From: Bin5 sp965261695
Lineage (GTDB): Bacteria; Chloroflexota; Anaerolineae; Caldilineales; Caldilineaceae
Reading direction: 5' to 3'
DNA: 64,000 nucleotides
Assembly (NCBI GenBank): GCA_965261695.1
Contig: OZ253474.1
Location: 1,426,001-1,490,000, forward strand
The stretch's first letter is position 1, and every line of letters starts with the position of its first letter. The position numbers and the translations under genes were made by a program. A model generated the notes under the pieces. That model was not told where the DNA came from, ran no database searches, and worked only from the letters and a program-made list of their open reading frames with translations. Positions 1-8,628 of the stretch are shown in pieces.

Positions 1-969
1 GGCCTGATCACGCAGCGGGACCTGACCGACTTCGCGGTCGAGTGGCAGGAGCCGGTCTCGGTTTCGTACCGGGGCCACCGGGTTTTTGCGCCGCCGCCGC
101 CATGCCAGGCCGTCCAATATCTGGAGACGCTGAACATCATGGAGGGCTTCGACGTGGCGGCGATGGGCCACAACCGCGCCGCGACCCTGCATCGCTTCAT
201 CGAGGCGGCCAAGCTGGCCCAGGCTGACAGGGCCGAGTTTGCTGGAATCGACGACCCGCCCACGGCCGGGCTGCTGTCCAAAGCGTTCGCGGACCAGCGC
301 CGCGCCGAAATCGGCGCCCAGGCCCGCCCCTGCGGCGGTGAGCGCTATACGTCCGAGAAGATGGCCGACGAGGTGCTGGCGGGGGATCCGCGGCGCTGGA
401 TGCGCAGCGAATGCACGACCCATTTCAGCGCGATCGACGCGGCCGGCAATGCGGTGGCGGTTACACAGAGCCTGGGCGCCGGTTTTGGATCTGCTGTGGT
501 GATCCCGGGCACGGGGATTGCGCTCAACAACTTCCTCTACTGGATGGACAGTGATCCGCAAAGCCCCAATGCGGTCGCGCCCGGCGCCAAACTGGAGATG
601 TGCATGTCACCGACCCAGGTGTGGGATGACCAGGGGCTGCGCTTCCTGATCGGCACGCCGGGCAGTTACGGCATTCTGCAGACGACGCCGCAGATGATCA
701 TGAACGTCATTGATCACGGGATGAACATACAGGCCGCCATCGAAGCGGCGCGCGTCAAGGCGACGTCGCCGGGCACGGTGGTCGATGTCGAGACCCGCAT
801 CGGCGAGGATGTGCTGCACGAGCTGACGCTGAAGGGCCACCGGCTCAACCGGTTGGGGCCATGGGCCGCCGACGTGGGCGGCGGCCAGGGCATCATGGTC
901 GATCCCGAGAGCGGGGGGTTCATGGGCGGCGCGGATCCGCGGCGCGATGGATACGCGCTCGGCTGGTAG
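1..969 (+). CDS. Gamma-glutamyltransferase, 3' part (cut by window start)
   Basis: The frame is open from base 1 and ends at 969, giving 322 visible residues, so the N-terminal part of the large subunit lies outside the window. The family transfers or hydrolyses gamma-glutamyl groups from glutathione-like peptides, usually outside the cytoplasm, after self-cleavage at a threonine. The cleavage-site stretch is visible as CTTHFSAIDAAGNAVAVTQS, in which the first Thr is the expected nucleophile. It is followed by the typical FGS..VIPGTGIALNN small-subunit segment and a GGGQGI stretch near the end. Its tail overlaps the decayed deacylase on the opposite strand by about 50 bases. Family assignment is firm; the substrate is not known. 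Confidence 0.93.
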   Translation, partial: GLITQRDLTDFAVEWQEPVSVSYRGHRVFAPPPPCQAVQYLETLNIMEGFDVAAMGHNRAATLHRFIEAAKLAQADRAEFAGIDDPPTAGLLSKAFADQRRAEIGAQARPCGGERYTSEKMADEVLAGDPRRWMRSECTTHFSAIDAAGNAVAVTQSLGAGFGSAVVIPGTGIALNNFLYWMDSDPQSPNAVAPGAKLEMCMSPTQVWDDQGLRFLIGTPGSYGILQTTPQMIMNVIDHGMNIQAAIEAARVKATSPGTVVDVETRIGEDVLHELTLKGHRLNRLGPWAADVGGGQGIMVDPESGGFMGGADPRRDGYALGW

Positions 970-1498
970 GGAAAGGCAGGGGATAGGGGATAGGGGTCAG
1001 TGCGGTTGCGATTTGCTGGTTTTCGGCGCGGGCCGTCAGGTGGATCAGGCCGTCGCCGCTGAGTACTCGATGCACGCCGCGGCGCATGATCACGATGCCG
1101 TCCTTCTCTGTGCGCAGTTCAGCCAGGAGGTCGCCGAGCGGGTCGTGGATTGTCCCCACAAGCTGACCTGCCTGCACCTCATCCAGCAATTCGACTTGGG
1201 CGCGGAAGTAGCCGGCCATTGGCGCGGACATCACCTCATCCATGTTGGCGTCGCCCAACAGGTGCAGGGGCGGCGGTGCCGCTTCCGGCTCCTGCTCCAG
1301 CATGTCCGGAAAACGCATGACGTTGCGTACGCCGCGGGTGAAACAGTCGACTCCTGCGGGCGGGCGCGACCGGCGCCGGCGGCCTCGGTGTAGAGGCAGG
1401 GCTCGCCCAGTTCGAGTGCCGCCGAAAGGGTGCGGCCCGGGGGGGGTGTACCCACAACACGGGCGCGCCGAACACGCGCGCTGCGGCCAGTGAGCGCC
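920..1498 (-). pseudogene. Remnant of AspA/AstE-family (M14) deacylase, C-terminal third
   Basis: Three reading frames must be joined to recover one protein. Reading from 1498 downward, one frame gives LAAARVFGAPVLWV. A second, entered at a run of G near 1440, gives PPGRTLSAALELGEPCLYTE. A third, entered near 1350, gives GVRNVM followed by GQLVGTIHDPLG and DGIVIMRRG. These are the C-terminal blocks of the succinylglutamate desuccinylase/aspartoacylase family, which removes acyl groups with a catalytic zinc. The N-terminal half with the zinc ligands is absent, because the sequence switches to an unrelated gene fragment at 1498. Two frameshifts and a truncation make this a dead gene. The homopolymer at the first shift could partly be an assembly error, but the missing half cannot. 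Confidence 0.75.
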
Positions 1499-1975
1499 TA
1501 GTACGGAGCGTTTTCTTCGCCGGCCGGGTTCGCATCCCGGAAAATGGCGGTGTCACCGGCGCTGAGATCGATACCGGCCAAGCTCTGCGGCGCGAGAACG
1601 ATGTTGGTTTTGCGATCGCCCTCGAACTCCACCATGCCCAGGGACGGCTTGCGCCAACTCTTGCCGTCGCTACTCTGTGCATAGCAGAGATAGTAGGGGT
1701 GGGGATCGTTTATCTGGCTTCCGCCCATCTCGTATTGCCATGCGCCGTAGTACATGCGCAGGAGACCCTGATCGTCCTGCATGACCGTGCGGTAGCGACA
1801 GGCGTTGCCTTCCCAGGGCGCGTCGGTCTGCATCACCACCCCCCGGCTTGACCGGCGGATGCAGGCGCAACTCGATCCTGCCCTCGAGATGCGCGAACAG
1901 ATAGTCGTCGACCAGCGGTTCCAGCCGCGAACCGATGGCGCCCAGCTCGCCATCTGCATTGGTGGGATTGCTCAT
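1498..1975 (-). pseudogene. N-terminal fragment of a GH32-like beta-propeller glycosidase
   Basis: Translation starts at an ATG at 1975 preceded by GAGAGGA and gives LVDDYLFAHLEGRIELRLHP. The frame then breaks at a run of six C near 1840. The protein resumes in the next frame as TDAPWEGNACRYRTV..LRMYYGAW..CYAQSSDGKSW..PSLGMVEF, typical of GH32/GH43-type propeller proteins acting on plant or microbial glycans. It stops at 1498 after roughly 155 residues, whereas such proteins usually have 400-500, and abuts the deacylase remnant. Spacing (12 bases after the upstream gene) shows it was the last gene of the operon with the MDR dehydrogenase at 3982. It is broken by one frameshift and loss of its C-terminal two thirds. 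Confidence 0.72.
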
Positions 1976-1987
1976 AGCAGTTTCCTC

Positions 1988-2842
1988 TCACAGATTGGGC
2001 GCGCGCAGCAACACGTTTTGCGCTTGCAGCGCCCACACCTCATGATAGACCTTCGGCGAAGGGCGCGGCGGTGGATAGCCCGGCGGCCTGTTGGCGGGAT
2101 CATGCAGCTCCATTCGATCGCGGCCTTGTGCCTGGTGCAGCCAGGTCAGTTCTTCGGCAGCCGCAGCGACTTCACGGCGCAGGATGAACTCGATGTAGTC
2201 GAAGGCCGTAAACGCCACCTCCGCCAGGAAGACGCGCTCCACCCCCTGACCGTTCCAGGTGGCCAGGTCGGGCAGGATCAGCGGGCCGGTGCAGACCTGA
2301 AAGGTGGCGTCCTCGCAGTTGACGTTGATCAGATTGACGGGGTACTCGACGGTGACGCGCAGGCCGCTCTGTGAATCGTGGTAGGTGCAGCGGGCGTTGA
2401 GCAGTGCGTTGGCTAGCGTCGCCTCGACGACCTGCTCGGCGGCGTGCAGCTCGATCGGATGCGGGTACTCCCTGAGGAGGATGCGATGATCCTGGAAGGC
2501 GGCGTTGAGTTCGCGCACGGCGGCAGGCTCGGACTCGCTGCTGGGACGCTTTGCGATCGGAATCTGTTGCGTGCGGCTGAATGCCATGCGGAACTCGTCG
2601 CTCGGAATCTGGAAGAAATTGCGGCGCGGGATCGTGTATTCGGAGCGGCAGGGCGCGCCGACGAAGAGTTCCGACAGCTGGCTGCCGCTTTCGTCAGAGA
2701 TGACGCAGCGGGACTCCAGGTTGAAGCGCACGTGGCGCACGTCGCCTTCCTTGCCGATGAAACCGCCGGCATATTTGTAGTAGGGATCGTTCTGCCAGGG
2801 GAAGGTCTTCCAGGTGAAAAAGGAGCGGGGAAAGTCGATCAT
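1988..2842 (-). CDS. Conserved-looking protein of unknown function
   Basis: This 284-residue protein starts at the ATG at 2842, chosen because GGAGG lies six bases upstream; an in-frame start at 2905 has no such signal. I do not recognise the family. It is soluble, with no signal peptide or membrane segment, and rich in aromatic residues near its start (FPRSFFTWKTFPWQND). It contains charged and beta-prone segments such as CRSEYTIPRRNFFQIP and LRVTVEYPVNLINV. It sits 63 bases downstream of an MDR dehydrogenase and 12 bases upstream of a broken glycosidase-like gene. That implies a carbohydrate-processing operon and possibly a role in handling the same substrate. The neighbourhood is the only functional clue. 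Confidence 0.7.
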   Translation of the reverse strand: MIDFPRSFFTWKTFPWQNDPYYKYAGGFIGKEGDVRHVRFNLESRCVISDESGSQLSELFVGAPCRSEYTIPRRNFFQIPSDEFRMAFSRTQQIPIAKRPSSESEPAAVRELNAAFQDHRILLREYPHPIELHAAEQVVEATLANALLNARCTYHDSQSGLRVTVEYPVNLINVNCEDATFQVCTGPLILPDLATWNGQGVERVFLAEVAFTAFDYIEFILRREVAAAAEELTWLHQAQGRDRMELHDPANRPPGYPPPRPSPKVYHEVWALQAQNVLLRAPNL

Positions 2843-2905
2843 GTTTGCCTCCGAACGGTGTAACGCGACCACGCTCAACAAGCGAGGCGGCAGCGCATCC
2901 CGCAT

Positions 2906-3982
2906 TCAGTTCCAGGTGAAAAAGACGCTCAGCCAGCCCTGGTGGCCGCCCATCATGCGTTCAAAGAGCTGGGGCGCCTGCGTGTACGGCTCCACGTGGC
3001 TGACCAGCGGTCCGATCTTCAACTCTCCCCGCCGGATCAGGTCGAGGATCACATGCTGGTTGCGCACGCGCGTCCACGGCCAGTAGGGGTGGGTATCGCT
3101 CATGCCCGTCTGGTAGGAGCCTGTCATCATAATTTCGCGGCGGAAGAGCTCGTTGGATTCGATGAGCACGGAGCCGCTGGTCGCGCCTACGAGGATGATG
3201 CGGCCGCGGTCGGCTGCGGCTTTAATCATGGTGGGATAGTTGCCGATATAGGATGTGCAGTGGAGCTGCACCTCGGCGCCGCTGCCCGGCAACATGCTCG
3301 GCAGCGCGCCGCGCCAGCGCCAGGGCAGTTGTGTATGCGTGCGTATCTCGGCCACCACATCCTGGCGGCCGGCATCGACGAGATGTGACGCGCCCAGTTG
3401 ACGAGCGAGGTTGAGCCGCTCTTCCACCATGTCGACGCCGAACAGAGGATATGCCCCGACGAGGCGGCAGAGTTGCAACGCCATCAGCCCGACCGCGCCC
3501 AGCCCGTGGACGGCCACCGATTCGCCGATCTGGATCTGCGCACGCCGCACGCCGTGCAGGGCTATGTCTCCCAGCACACAGAAGGCAACTTCAACGTCGG
3601 ACAGATCGTCCGGCAGCTTCTGCAGGTTGTACTCCTGCGAAATGGCGGCATCATTGGCCGCGGATTCCGGTGTCACCAGCCAGTGGGTGGCGTGGTTGCC
3701 GCTGCAGATAACACGGTCGCCGACTGCCACTTGATCGATCTCGTTGCCCACAGCCTCCACCACGCCGATGGCGGTGTAGCCCAGCCCGACAGGCGCAAAT
3801 TCCGCCTGCTCCGCCGCGCTGGCCGATCGGCGCCGTCGGATGCCATTCATCTCCGAACCGGCGCTGACCTGCGTGAGGTGCGTGCGCACCAACACCTGAT
3901 TGGAGGCTGGAACCGGCACCTCGAACTCTTCAATCTCAATGTGTCCCGCAGGGGTGAGAACCAGCCGTTGTCCCATGGTCAC
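2906..3982 (-). CDS. MDR-superfamily (zinc-type alcohol) dehydrogenase
   Basis: The 358-residue protein has the two-domain MDR layout: a GroES-like N-terminal half, then a Rossmann fold with VHGLGAVGLMALQL at about residues 160-173 for NAD(P) binding. The usual catalytic GHE motif and the four-cysteine structural zinc loop are not visible. This resembles the zinc-independent 'inositol/sugar dehydrogenase-like' branch seen beside carbohydrate genes. Translation probably starts at GTG 3982, since GGAAGGG lies eight bases upstream; an ATG two codons later is the alternative. It heads a three-gene minus-strand operon with an unknown protein and a broken GH32-like gene, and is divergent from the class IV aminotransferase. 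A sugar-alcohol or sugar substrate is inferred. Confidence 0.85.
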   Translation of the reverse strand: MTMGQRLVLTPAGHIEIEEFEVPVPASNQVLVRTHLTQVSAGSEMNGIRRRRSASAAEQAEFAPVGLGYTAIGVVEAVGNEIDQVAVGDRVICSGNHATHWLVTPESAANDAAISQEYNLQKLPDDLSDVEVAFCVLGDIALHGVRRAQIQIGESVAVHGLGAVGLMALQLCRLVGAYPLFGVDMVEERLNLARQLGASHLVDAGRQDVVAEIRTHTQLPWRWRGALPSMLPGSGAEVQLHCTSYIGNYPTMIKAAADRGRIILVGATSGSVLIESNELFRREIMMTGSYQTGMSDTHPYWPWTRVRNQHVILDLIRRGELKIGPLVSHVEPYTQAPQLFERMMGGHQGWLSVFFTWN

Positions 3983-4026
3983 GCGACGATCCCTTCCTGT
4001 TTGGTGAGCGTTGCGGCGATAGACAG

Positions 4027-4060
4027 AACTACATGGTCAAGTGTACAATCAAGTGTAGTT
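4027..4060. promoter_or_regulatory. Candidate operator between divergent genes
   Basis: In the 140-base gap between the divergent MDR dehydrogenase and aminotransferase genes, AACTACA (4027-4033) is matched by its exact inverse TGTAGTT (4054-4060). The interval holds two perfect TCAAGTGTA direct repeats (4037-4045 and 4049-4057), 12 bases apart. Such nested symmetry in a divergent promoter region is what a regulator binding site looks like. The regulator is unknown and no clear -35/-10 pair was found. Confidence 0.35.
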
Positions 4061-4122
4061 GGAATTCAACAAGGTGAGAGTGTCATTACCTCGTTTGTCC
4101 AGGTTCTCCTCGGAGGAAGACA

Positions 4123-5064
4123 ATGACAGCGCAACGCACAGTGTACGTCAGCGGATCGTTCGTGGCCGAGAGTGAGGCGGGTTTCTCCATTTTCGATTCT
4201 GCGGTCATGTACGGCGACGTGATATTCGAGACGACGCGCACGTTCAACGGCCAGCCGTTCCGTCTGCGACATCATATCGAGCGGCTCTACGTCGGGCTGC
4301 GCACGCTGGAGATCGATTGCGGGTTGACGCCGGACGGCATGGAGGCGGCGACCCTGGAGACAATTGAGAAGAATCGGGCCTGCTTTCCCGACGGGACAGA
4401 TTTTCAGATCGTTCACAATGTCTCGCGCGGACCGTTGGGGTTCTACCAGTCGATTTTTGTCGGCGGCGTGAAGCCGACGATCACGATTAACTGCTGGCCG
4501 CTGACGTGGCATCTGGGAGCGCTCGCCGACTCCTATGTCAGCGGCGTCCATGCCGTCGTCCCGGCGCAGCGTTCGGTCCCTTCGCGACTGATTGACCCCA
4601 AGATCAAGAATCGCAGCCGCATCTACTACCAGATGGCCAATATGCAGGCGCAGAAGGTCGACCCGGAGGCGTGGGCGCTGCTAGTGGACGAGGACGGTTT
4701 TCTGACCGAGGGAACCGGGTCGAACTTCTTCGTCGTCAAGGAAGGCCGCCTGCTCACGCCGGAGCCGCGCAACATCCTGCGCGGCGTCACGCGGCAGGCG
4801 GTACTGGAACTGGCGCAGCGGCTGGGACTGCCGTGCCAGGAGCGCAATCTGGAGCCATACGACGTGATGACTGCGGACGAGGCGTTCTTCACCTCGACGC
4901 CCTTCACGATCATGCCGGCGACGCGCTTCAACGGCCACGACGTCGGTTCAGGCGAACCGGGGCGGGTCACGCTGCAACTGATGTCCGCCTGGAACCAGAT
5001 GGTTGAAGTCGATATGGTGGCGCAGGCGCGCGCTTACGCCGAAATCGCGCAGAATGACGACTGA
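4123..5064 (+). CDS. Class IV PLP-dependent aminotransferase (BCAT/D-amino-acid aminotransferase-like)
   Basis: The 313-residue protein starts at ATG 4123 behind GGAGGA. It has the class IV fold markers: MYGDVIFETTR near residue 29, a DPK motif with the likely PLP-binding Lys160, and TEGTGSNFF with Glu196, which contacts the cofactor. The family moves amino groups between branched-chain or D-amino acids and 2-oxoacids, or cleaves aminodeoxychorismate; sequence alone does not separate these. It is the only plus-strand gene in this stretch and has its own promoter region containing a symmetrical operator-like element. Length is normal and no key residue is missing. Confidence 0.88.
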   Translation: MTAQRTVYVSGSFVAESEAGFSIFDSAVMYGDVIFETTRTFNGQPFRLRHHIERLYVGLRTLEIDCGLTPDGMEAATLETIEKNRACFPDGTDFQIVHNVSRGPLGFYQSIFVGGVKPTITINCWPLTWHLGALADSYVSGVHAVVPAQRSVPSRLIDPKIKNRSRIYYQMANMQAQKVDPEAWALLVDEDGFLTEGTGSNFFVVKEGRLLTPEPRNILRGVTRQAVLELAQRLGLPCQERNLEPYDVMTADEAFFTSTPFTIMPATRFNGHDVGSGEPGRVTLQLMSAWNQMVEVDMVAQARAYAEIAQNDD

Positions 5065-5721
5065 TTACGCTTGACCTTCGCGGGCCAGCCGCCAATAGAT
5101 CTTCTCGACCCCTTTGGCCTGCGAGCGCATGATCGCAATCATGATCTCCAGGCTGTGCAGCGCCCGCCGACCGCTGGACAGGCTCTCGGCCCCGTTCTCA
5201 ATCAGCCGGATCAACTCGTCGACTGCGTTGACCATGCCACTGCTGTAGTCGACCGTGCCACCGATTTGGCGGCTGGTCGCCTCGTAGGGGTGCTCCTCCG
5301 ACACCAGGTAGACAATCGCATCCGTATTGCTGCTGCGGATGCGTCCCATGGTGCAGAGCAGGTCCAGCTCGAAGTTTACGCGCGTTTTCTGTGAGACTTC
5401 GATGTGGGCACGCACGCCGTTGGTGAAGTGAAGATAGGCCGAAGCGCCGGGATCGGTCTTGGGGTCGTGGCCGCCGTCGCCCCGGTATTCGGAGCGGTCC
5501 TCGTAGCCTTCCTCCACGCTTCCGATCAGCCATTCCGGCGCCAGTTCACACACAGCCACCACTTCGGCGCGGGGATGCGCGGCATAGGCGGAGGCGTGCG
5601 AATGCGGCTGCGGGTGGCGCGTCGCTCAGAGATTGTAACGCGGCGGGGACTGGCCGATTCCGGTCAGCCCGATGATGCCGGCCCGGTATGTCTTGCCTGA
5701 CGATTTCTGAGTAGCGGGCAT
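5065..5721 (-). pseudogene. Broken Gfo/Idh/MocA oxidoreductase (in-frame stop and internal deletion)
   Basis: From ATG 5721 the protein begins with the Rossmann start YRAGIIGLTGIGQSPPRYNL, then meets an in-frame TGA at 5628-5626. Beyond the stop the same frame carries on as PHSHASAYAAHPRAEVVAVC, the expected continuation of the nucleotide-binding domain, and jumps straight to C-terminal-domain sequence (YLHFTNGVRAHIEVS). The middle of the protein, including the usual EKP catalytic region, is missing. About 218 codons remain against a usual 350-400. Intact relatives oxidise or reduce sugars with NAD(P). A second broken member lies just upstream on the same strand. Confidence 0.8.
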
Positions 5722-5784
5722 ATTCTTCTCCTGCATGGGGTTGGATTGCGCACAACCTGCGAGAAGCGAGGGCGTTCTTTCTCT

Positions 5785-6500
5785 TCATTCCTCTTCATTC
5801 TCGCCTACCCTCCGCCAAACTTCGTAAGGGTTCTCTCGATTCTGCAGCGGGAAGTGGACGCGGGCGCGCAGCCGTTTCGACTCGTGGATCGCCATGATCA
5901 TCTCCAGCACTGCCCGCGCGTCTTGGCCGTTGTTCACAGCGGTTACCTGCCGCTCCTCTTCAATCGCTCGGATCAGTTCCTCGACGAAAACCCGATTGTT
6001 CAGTTTGAACTTTTCGTTCACGGTGCGCGGCTAGCCGTCCGCTCCATAGTCCCATTGCGGTAGTGTGATACGCTGCCAGGAGCCTTCGCGGTCGCAGGGG
6101 AGCCAGAGACGATAGGGGTAGTGGTAGAGTTGACCCAGCGGCGCGGCGCGGTACGCAGCGAGAGGATGCCCGCCGAGCCGTGGATCTCAATGCCAAGCCA
6201 GTTGACGCGTTCGCGCGTGCCGACGTCATCGCTGCGGTAGGAGTCGAGATGGGTGGTGACGCTGACGACGTCCAGGCCGGCCTTATCGTACGTCTCGACC
6301 GCCGTGGCATAGCGATGCTGCGGCGCAACCTCCCACTCGTCTCCGAACTGCTGGAGTCGTTGCGGGTTGATGTCGGCCACGGCGAGCAGCTCCGCGTCCT
6401 CACAGCGTCGATAGCCGGCCGCATGCGAATGGGGCCTGCGCCCTAATCCACCGATGGGACCGGCGCCGACGATACCGACTCTGACTTTGGCTTTTGACAT
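5785..6500 (-). pseudogene. Second broken Gfo/Idh/MocA oxidoreductase
   Basis: The N-terminus is good Rossmann sequence (KVRVGIVGAGPIGGLG, then ELLAVADINPQRL). About 100-130 residues around the active site are then missing, after VVSVTTH. Coding shifts frame near 6140 to give PLGQLYHYPYRLWLP, reaches an in-frame TAG at 6033-6031, and continues as the C-terminal helix region FVEELIRAIEEERQVTAV. Deletion, frameshift and stop are thus all present. It lies 63 bases upstream of another Gfo/Idh/MocA pseudogene on the same strand. The two were probably once a co-transcribed sugar-dehydrogenase pair. Confidence 0.8.
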
Positions 6501-6574
6501 GCTTAGACTCCTGAAATTGGCGTGCGCTTTCTACGGCATTGCCTATTTCGTCTTGCGTAGAAGTCGGCAGTCGT

Positions 6575-7054
6575 TCAGTCAACCTCGGCAACTGGCATGA
6601 CGTAGTGAACCTGCCGCGCCACCTCCTGGAAACCGAATTGGGGGTAGAAATGCGCACCCACGTCGTTTTGGGCCAGCGTTTCGATGCGGGCATAGCGCAT
6701 CCCTTCAGCGGCCAGATAGGCGACCGCCTCCTCCAGCAGCCTGCTGCCAATGCCCCGTTGCTGGTATGCGGGCAGGACGGCAAAGTTCGGGATGCCGCCA
6801 ACCTTCGTAGCCGGGTCGATGCGCGTGCTGATGTAGCCGACGATCTGCCCGTCCTCCTCGGCGACGAAGATGCCCGCCGCGTTGATTGCGGCGTCGGCGT
6901 CGATATGGCGCTTCTTGCGCCAGCGCCAGTCTTTGCCGTGGATCAGTCCGTACAACTGCTCGATGTTCTGGTCAATGCAGACGCCGTCGAAGCAGATGGC
7001 GGTAATCGTCTTCAGCGTCTCGAGATCGGACGGACGGTAGCGCCGTATCTTCAT
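6575..7054 (-). CDS. GNAT-family N-acetyltransferase
   Basis: This is a 159-residue single-domain protein with AGGAG six bases before its ATG. The acetyl-CoA-binding motif A is clear: IPNFAVLPAYQQRGIGSRLL at about residues 87-106, with the Q-x-x-G-I-G pyrophosphate loop. It is followed by the C-terminal FYPQFGF motif B. The family acetylates amines, either on small molecules or on protein N-termini or lysines, in the cytoplasm; the acceptor is unknown. It is intact although both neighbours are pseudogenes, so it seems to be under selection. Confidence 0.9.
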   Translation of the reverse strand: MKIRRYRPSDLETLKTITAICFDGVCIDQNIEQLYGLIHGKDWRWRKKRHIDADAAINAAGIFVAEEDGQIVGYISTRIDPATKVGGIPNFAVLPAYQQRGIGSRLLEEAVAYLAAEGMRYARIETLAQNDVGAHFYPQFGFQEVARQVHYVMPVAEVD

Positions 7055-7109
7055 GCTTTTCTCCTGCGCGGCTCAACGACTGCATTGGCCTGCACTGGGT
7101 TTTCGATGC

Positions 7110-7586
7110 CTATTCGACGAATTGGAAGGCGTAGAGATCTGCATCGTGAAGCACAAAGCGCAGCCGCACCGCTTCGCCGCTGAGCCTGCTGACATCGGCG
7201 CCCTGAATCCAGCGCACTGTCCGCTCCAGGTCATCGCCCAGAAGCTCAACGCAGTCGGCCAGGCCAAAGCTCTCGACCGCCCTATCGACCTGCCCGTGCA
7301 GAATCTCCACACGCACGCTGCCCCCAGCCGAGGCGGAAAAGTTCAACTCCAGATTGCTGCCCTGGAAGCGCAACGGCCTTGTGACCATCTTGCCGCCGCT
7401 GAGAGGCGCGTTGAGCAAGACGAAACCGTCAACGCGCAACCTGTAGCGCCGCAGACAGACCCCCTGCCCGCGCCAATAGCCTTCGCTGACGTAGATCGAT
7501 AGCTCATCGGGCGCGCCGGCAAACTGCGAGCGGGTCGTAACCAGCCCCCAGTTCCGGTAGTTGTCGCCGTAGGTCCAGTTGTCCAC
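7110..7586 (-). pseudogene. C-terminal fragment of a GH32-like glycosidase
   Basis: About 158 residues remain, beginning abruptly with DNWTYGDNYRNWGLV and ending with the beta-sandwich typical of these proteins (VTRPLRFQGSNLELNF, VRLRFVLHDADLYAFQFVE). The open frame runs back to about 7660 without a plausible start codon, where it meets the tail of the aldo/keto reductase. It is therefore a 5'-truncated gene. It appears to belong to the same family as the N-terminal fragment at 1498-1975. The order of the two pieces on the minus strand is wrong for one gene split by a simple insertion, so they may be remains of two paralogues. Confidence 0.68.
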
Positions 7587-7653
7587 CGGGCGCAGTCCTG
7601 GGCGGATGAACGCTTCCCCCCAGATTTGGAGCGGAGGCCGCGGACCCCCAGGC

Positions 7654-8520
7654 TTACGCCGGTGTTAAACCGACTCCATCCAGACGCCGCTTGGCTTCGG
7701 CGTACACGTCCGCCGGCAGGGGACCGGCCAGCACAGCCTGCACGTTCTCCTCGAGATGTACGGGGTTGGTGGTGCCGACGATGATCGTGTGCACGTCGGG
7801 ATGCGTCAGCGTGTAGCGCAGCATGAAGGATGTGTTGCTTTCGTCCGCCTGCCGAAGGTCGACCAGCCCGGCCCGCTCAAACGCCTGCCAGCTCTCCGGC
7901 GTTCCCAGGCCGATCTTCGGCTCGCCCAGGGCCACGCCGCCGCGGATTATCGTGCCGGCTCCTGCTTGCGCGGTCGTGGTCAGCCAGATTTCGTGGTCGC
8001 GCTCCAGCGCGGAGTAGGGGATCTGGTAAGCGTCGAACACGTCCCAACTGAGATAGGTTGGCAGGTGGGGCAACGTGGTCGACAAACCGATCCAGCGCAC
8101 TTTGCCCTGGGCGCGCATATCTTGCAGCGCGTCCACCAGTTCACCTTCTTCACATTCGGCTACGGATGGATTGTGTAGTTGCATCACGTCCAAGTAGTCA
8201 ACTCGCAGACGCTCGAGACTTTCATGCAGACCGCGGAAGAGATTCTCTCGGGTCCAGATATGGCCGTCTGGATGGCAGCCGCACTTCGTGGCCAGGATAA
8301 ACTCATCACGGCGGTGGCGCAGAAAGCGACCGATCATCTCCTCGCTATTGCCGTAGTCGTTGGCCGTGTCGACAAAGTTGATTCCCGCGTCGAGAACGGC
8401 GTTGAGCTGGGCGCTCATCTCTTCGTCGGTCATGGAGCGCCGATGCGCTGCGCCGAAACCAAGCCGGGTGACCTCCAGGCCGGTGCGCCCCAGGGTTGCG
8501 ATGGGTAAGGCATTGGACAT
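7654..8520 (-). CDS. Aldo/keto reductase
   Basis: The 288-residue TIM-barrel oxidoreductase starts at ATG 8520, with GGAGAGG upstream and the family-typical opening LGRTGLEVTRLGFG. The full catalytic tetrad is visible: Asp51 and Tyr56 in NFVDTANDYG, Lys79 in ILATK, and His116 in QLHNP. A C-terminal IIVGTTNPVHLEEN segment fits NADP binding. Such enzymes reduce aldehydes or ketones, including sugars, with NADPH in the cytoplasm. Its 3' end overlaps the truncated glycosidase fragment slightly. It may form a transcription unit with the PhyH dioxygenase 108 bases upstream. Substrate unknown. Confidence 0.92.
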   Translation of the reverse strand: MSNALPIATLGRTGLEVTRLGFGAAHRRSMTDEEMSAQLNAVLDAGINFVDTANDYGNSEEMIGRFLRHRRDEFILATKCGCHPDGHIWTRENLFRGLHESLERLRVDYLDVMQLHNPSVAECEEGELVDALQDMRAQGKVRWIGLSTTLPHLPTYLSWDVFDAYQIPYSALERDHEIWLTTTAQAGAGTIIRGGVALGEPKIGLGTPESWQAFERAGLVDLRQADESNTSFMLRYTLTHPDVHTIIVGTTNPVHLEENVQAVLAGPLPADVYAEAKRRLDGVGLTPA

Positions 8521-8628
8521 TGTGCACCTCTCCTTCCTTGTGTTTAGGTGGGTCGGCGATGGCGGCAGACCGCCCGTCACCGAAGAGAATCGTTGCAGGC
8601 CACTGCCACAAGCCTCCAACCGCTGTCG

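Noticed and set aside
3398..4126. 242-codon plus-strand frame opposite the MDR dehydrogenase
   Set aside because: Its composition is that of an antisense shadow and the opposite strand encodes a clear family protein.
5626..5628. In-frame TGA read as selenocysteine in the Gfo/Idh/MocA gene
   Set aside because: The position is not a known redox site, no hairpin was evident after it, and the same gene also lacks its active-site region.
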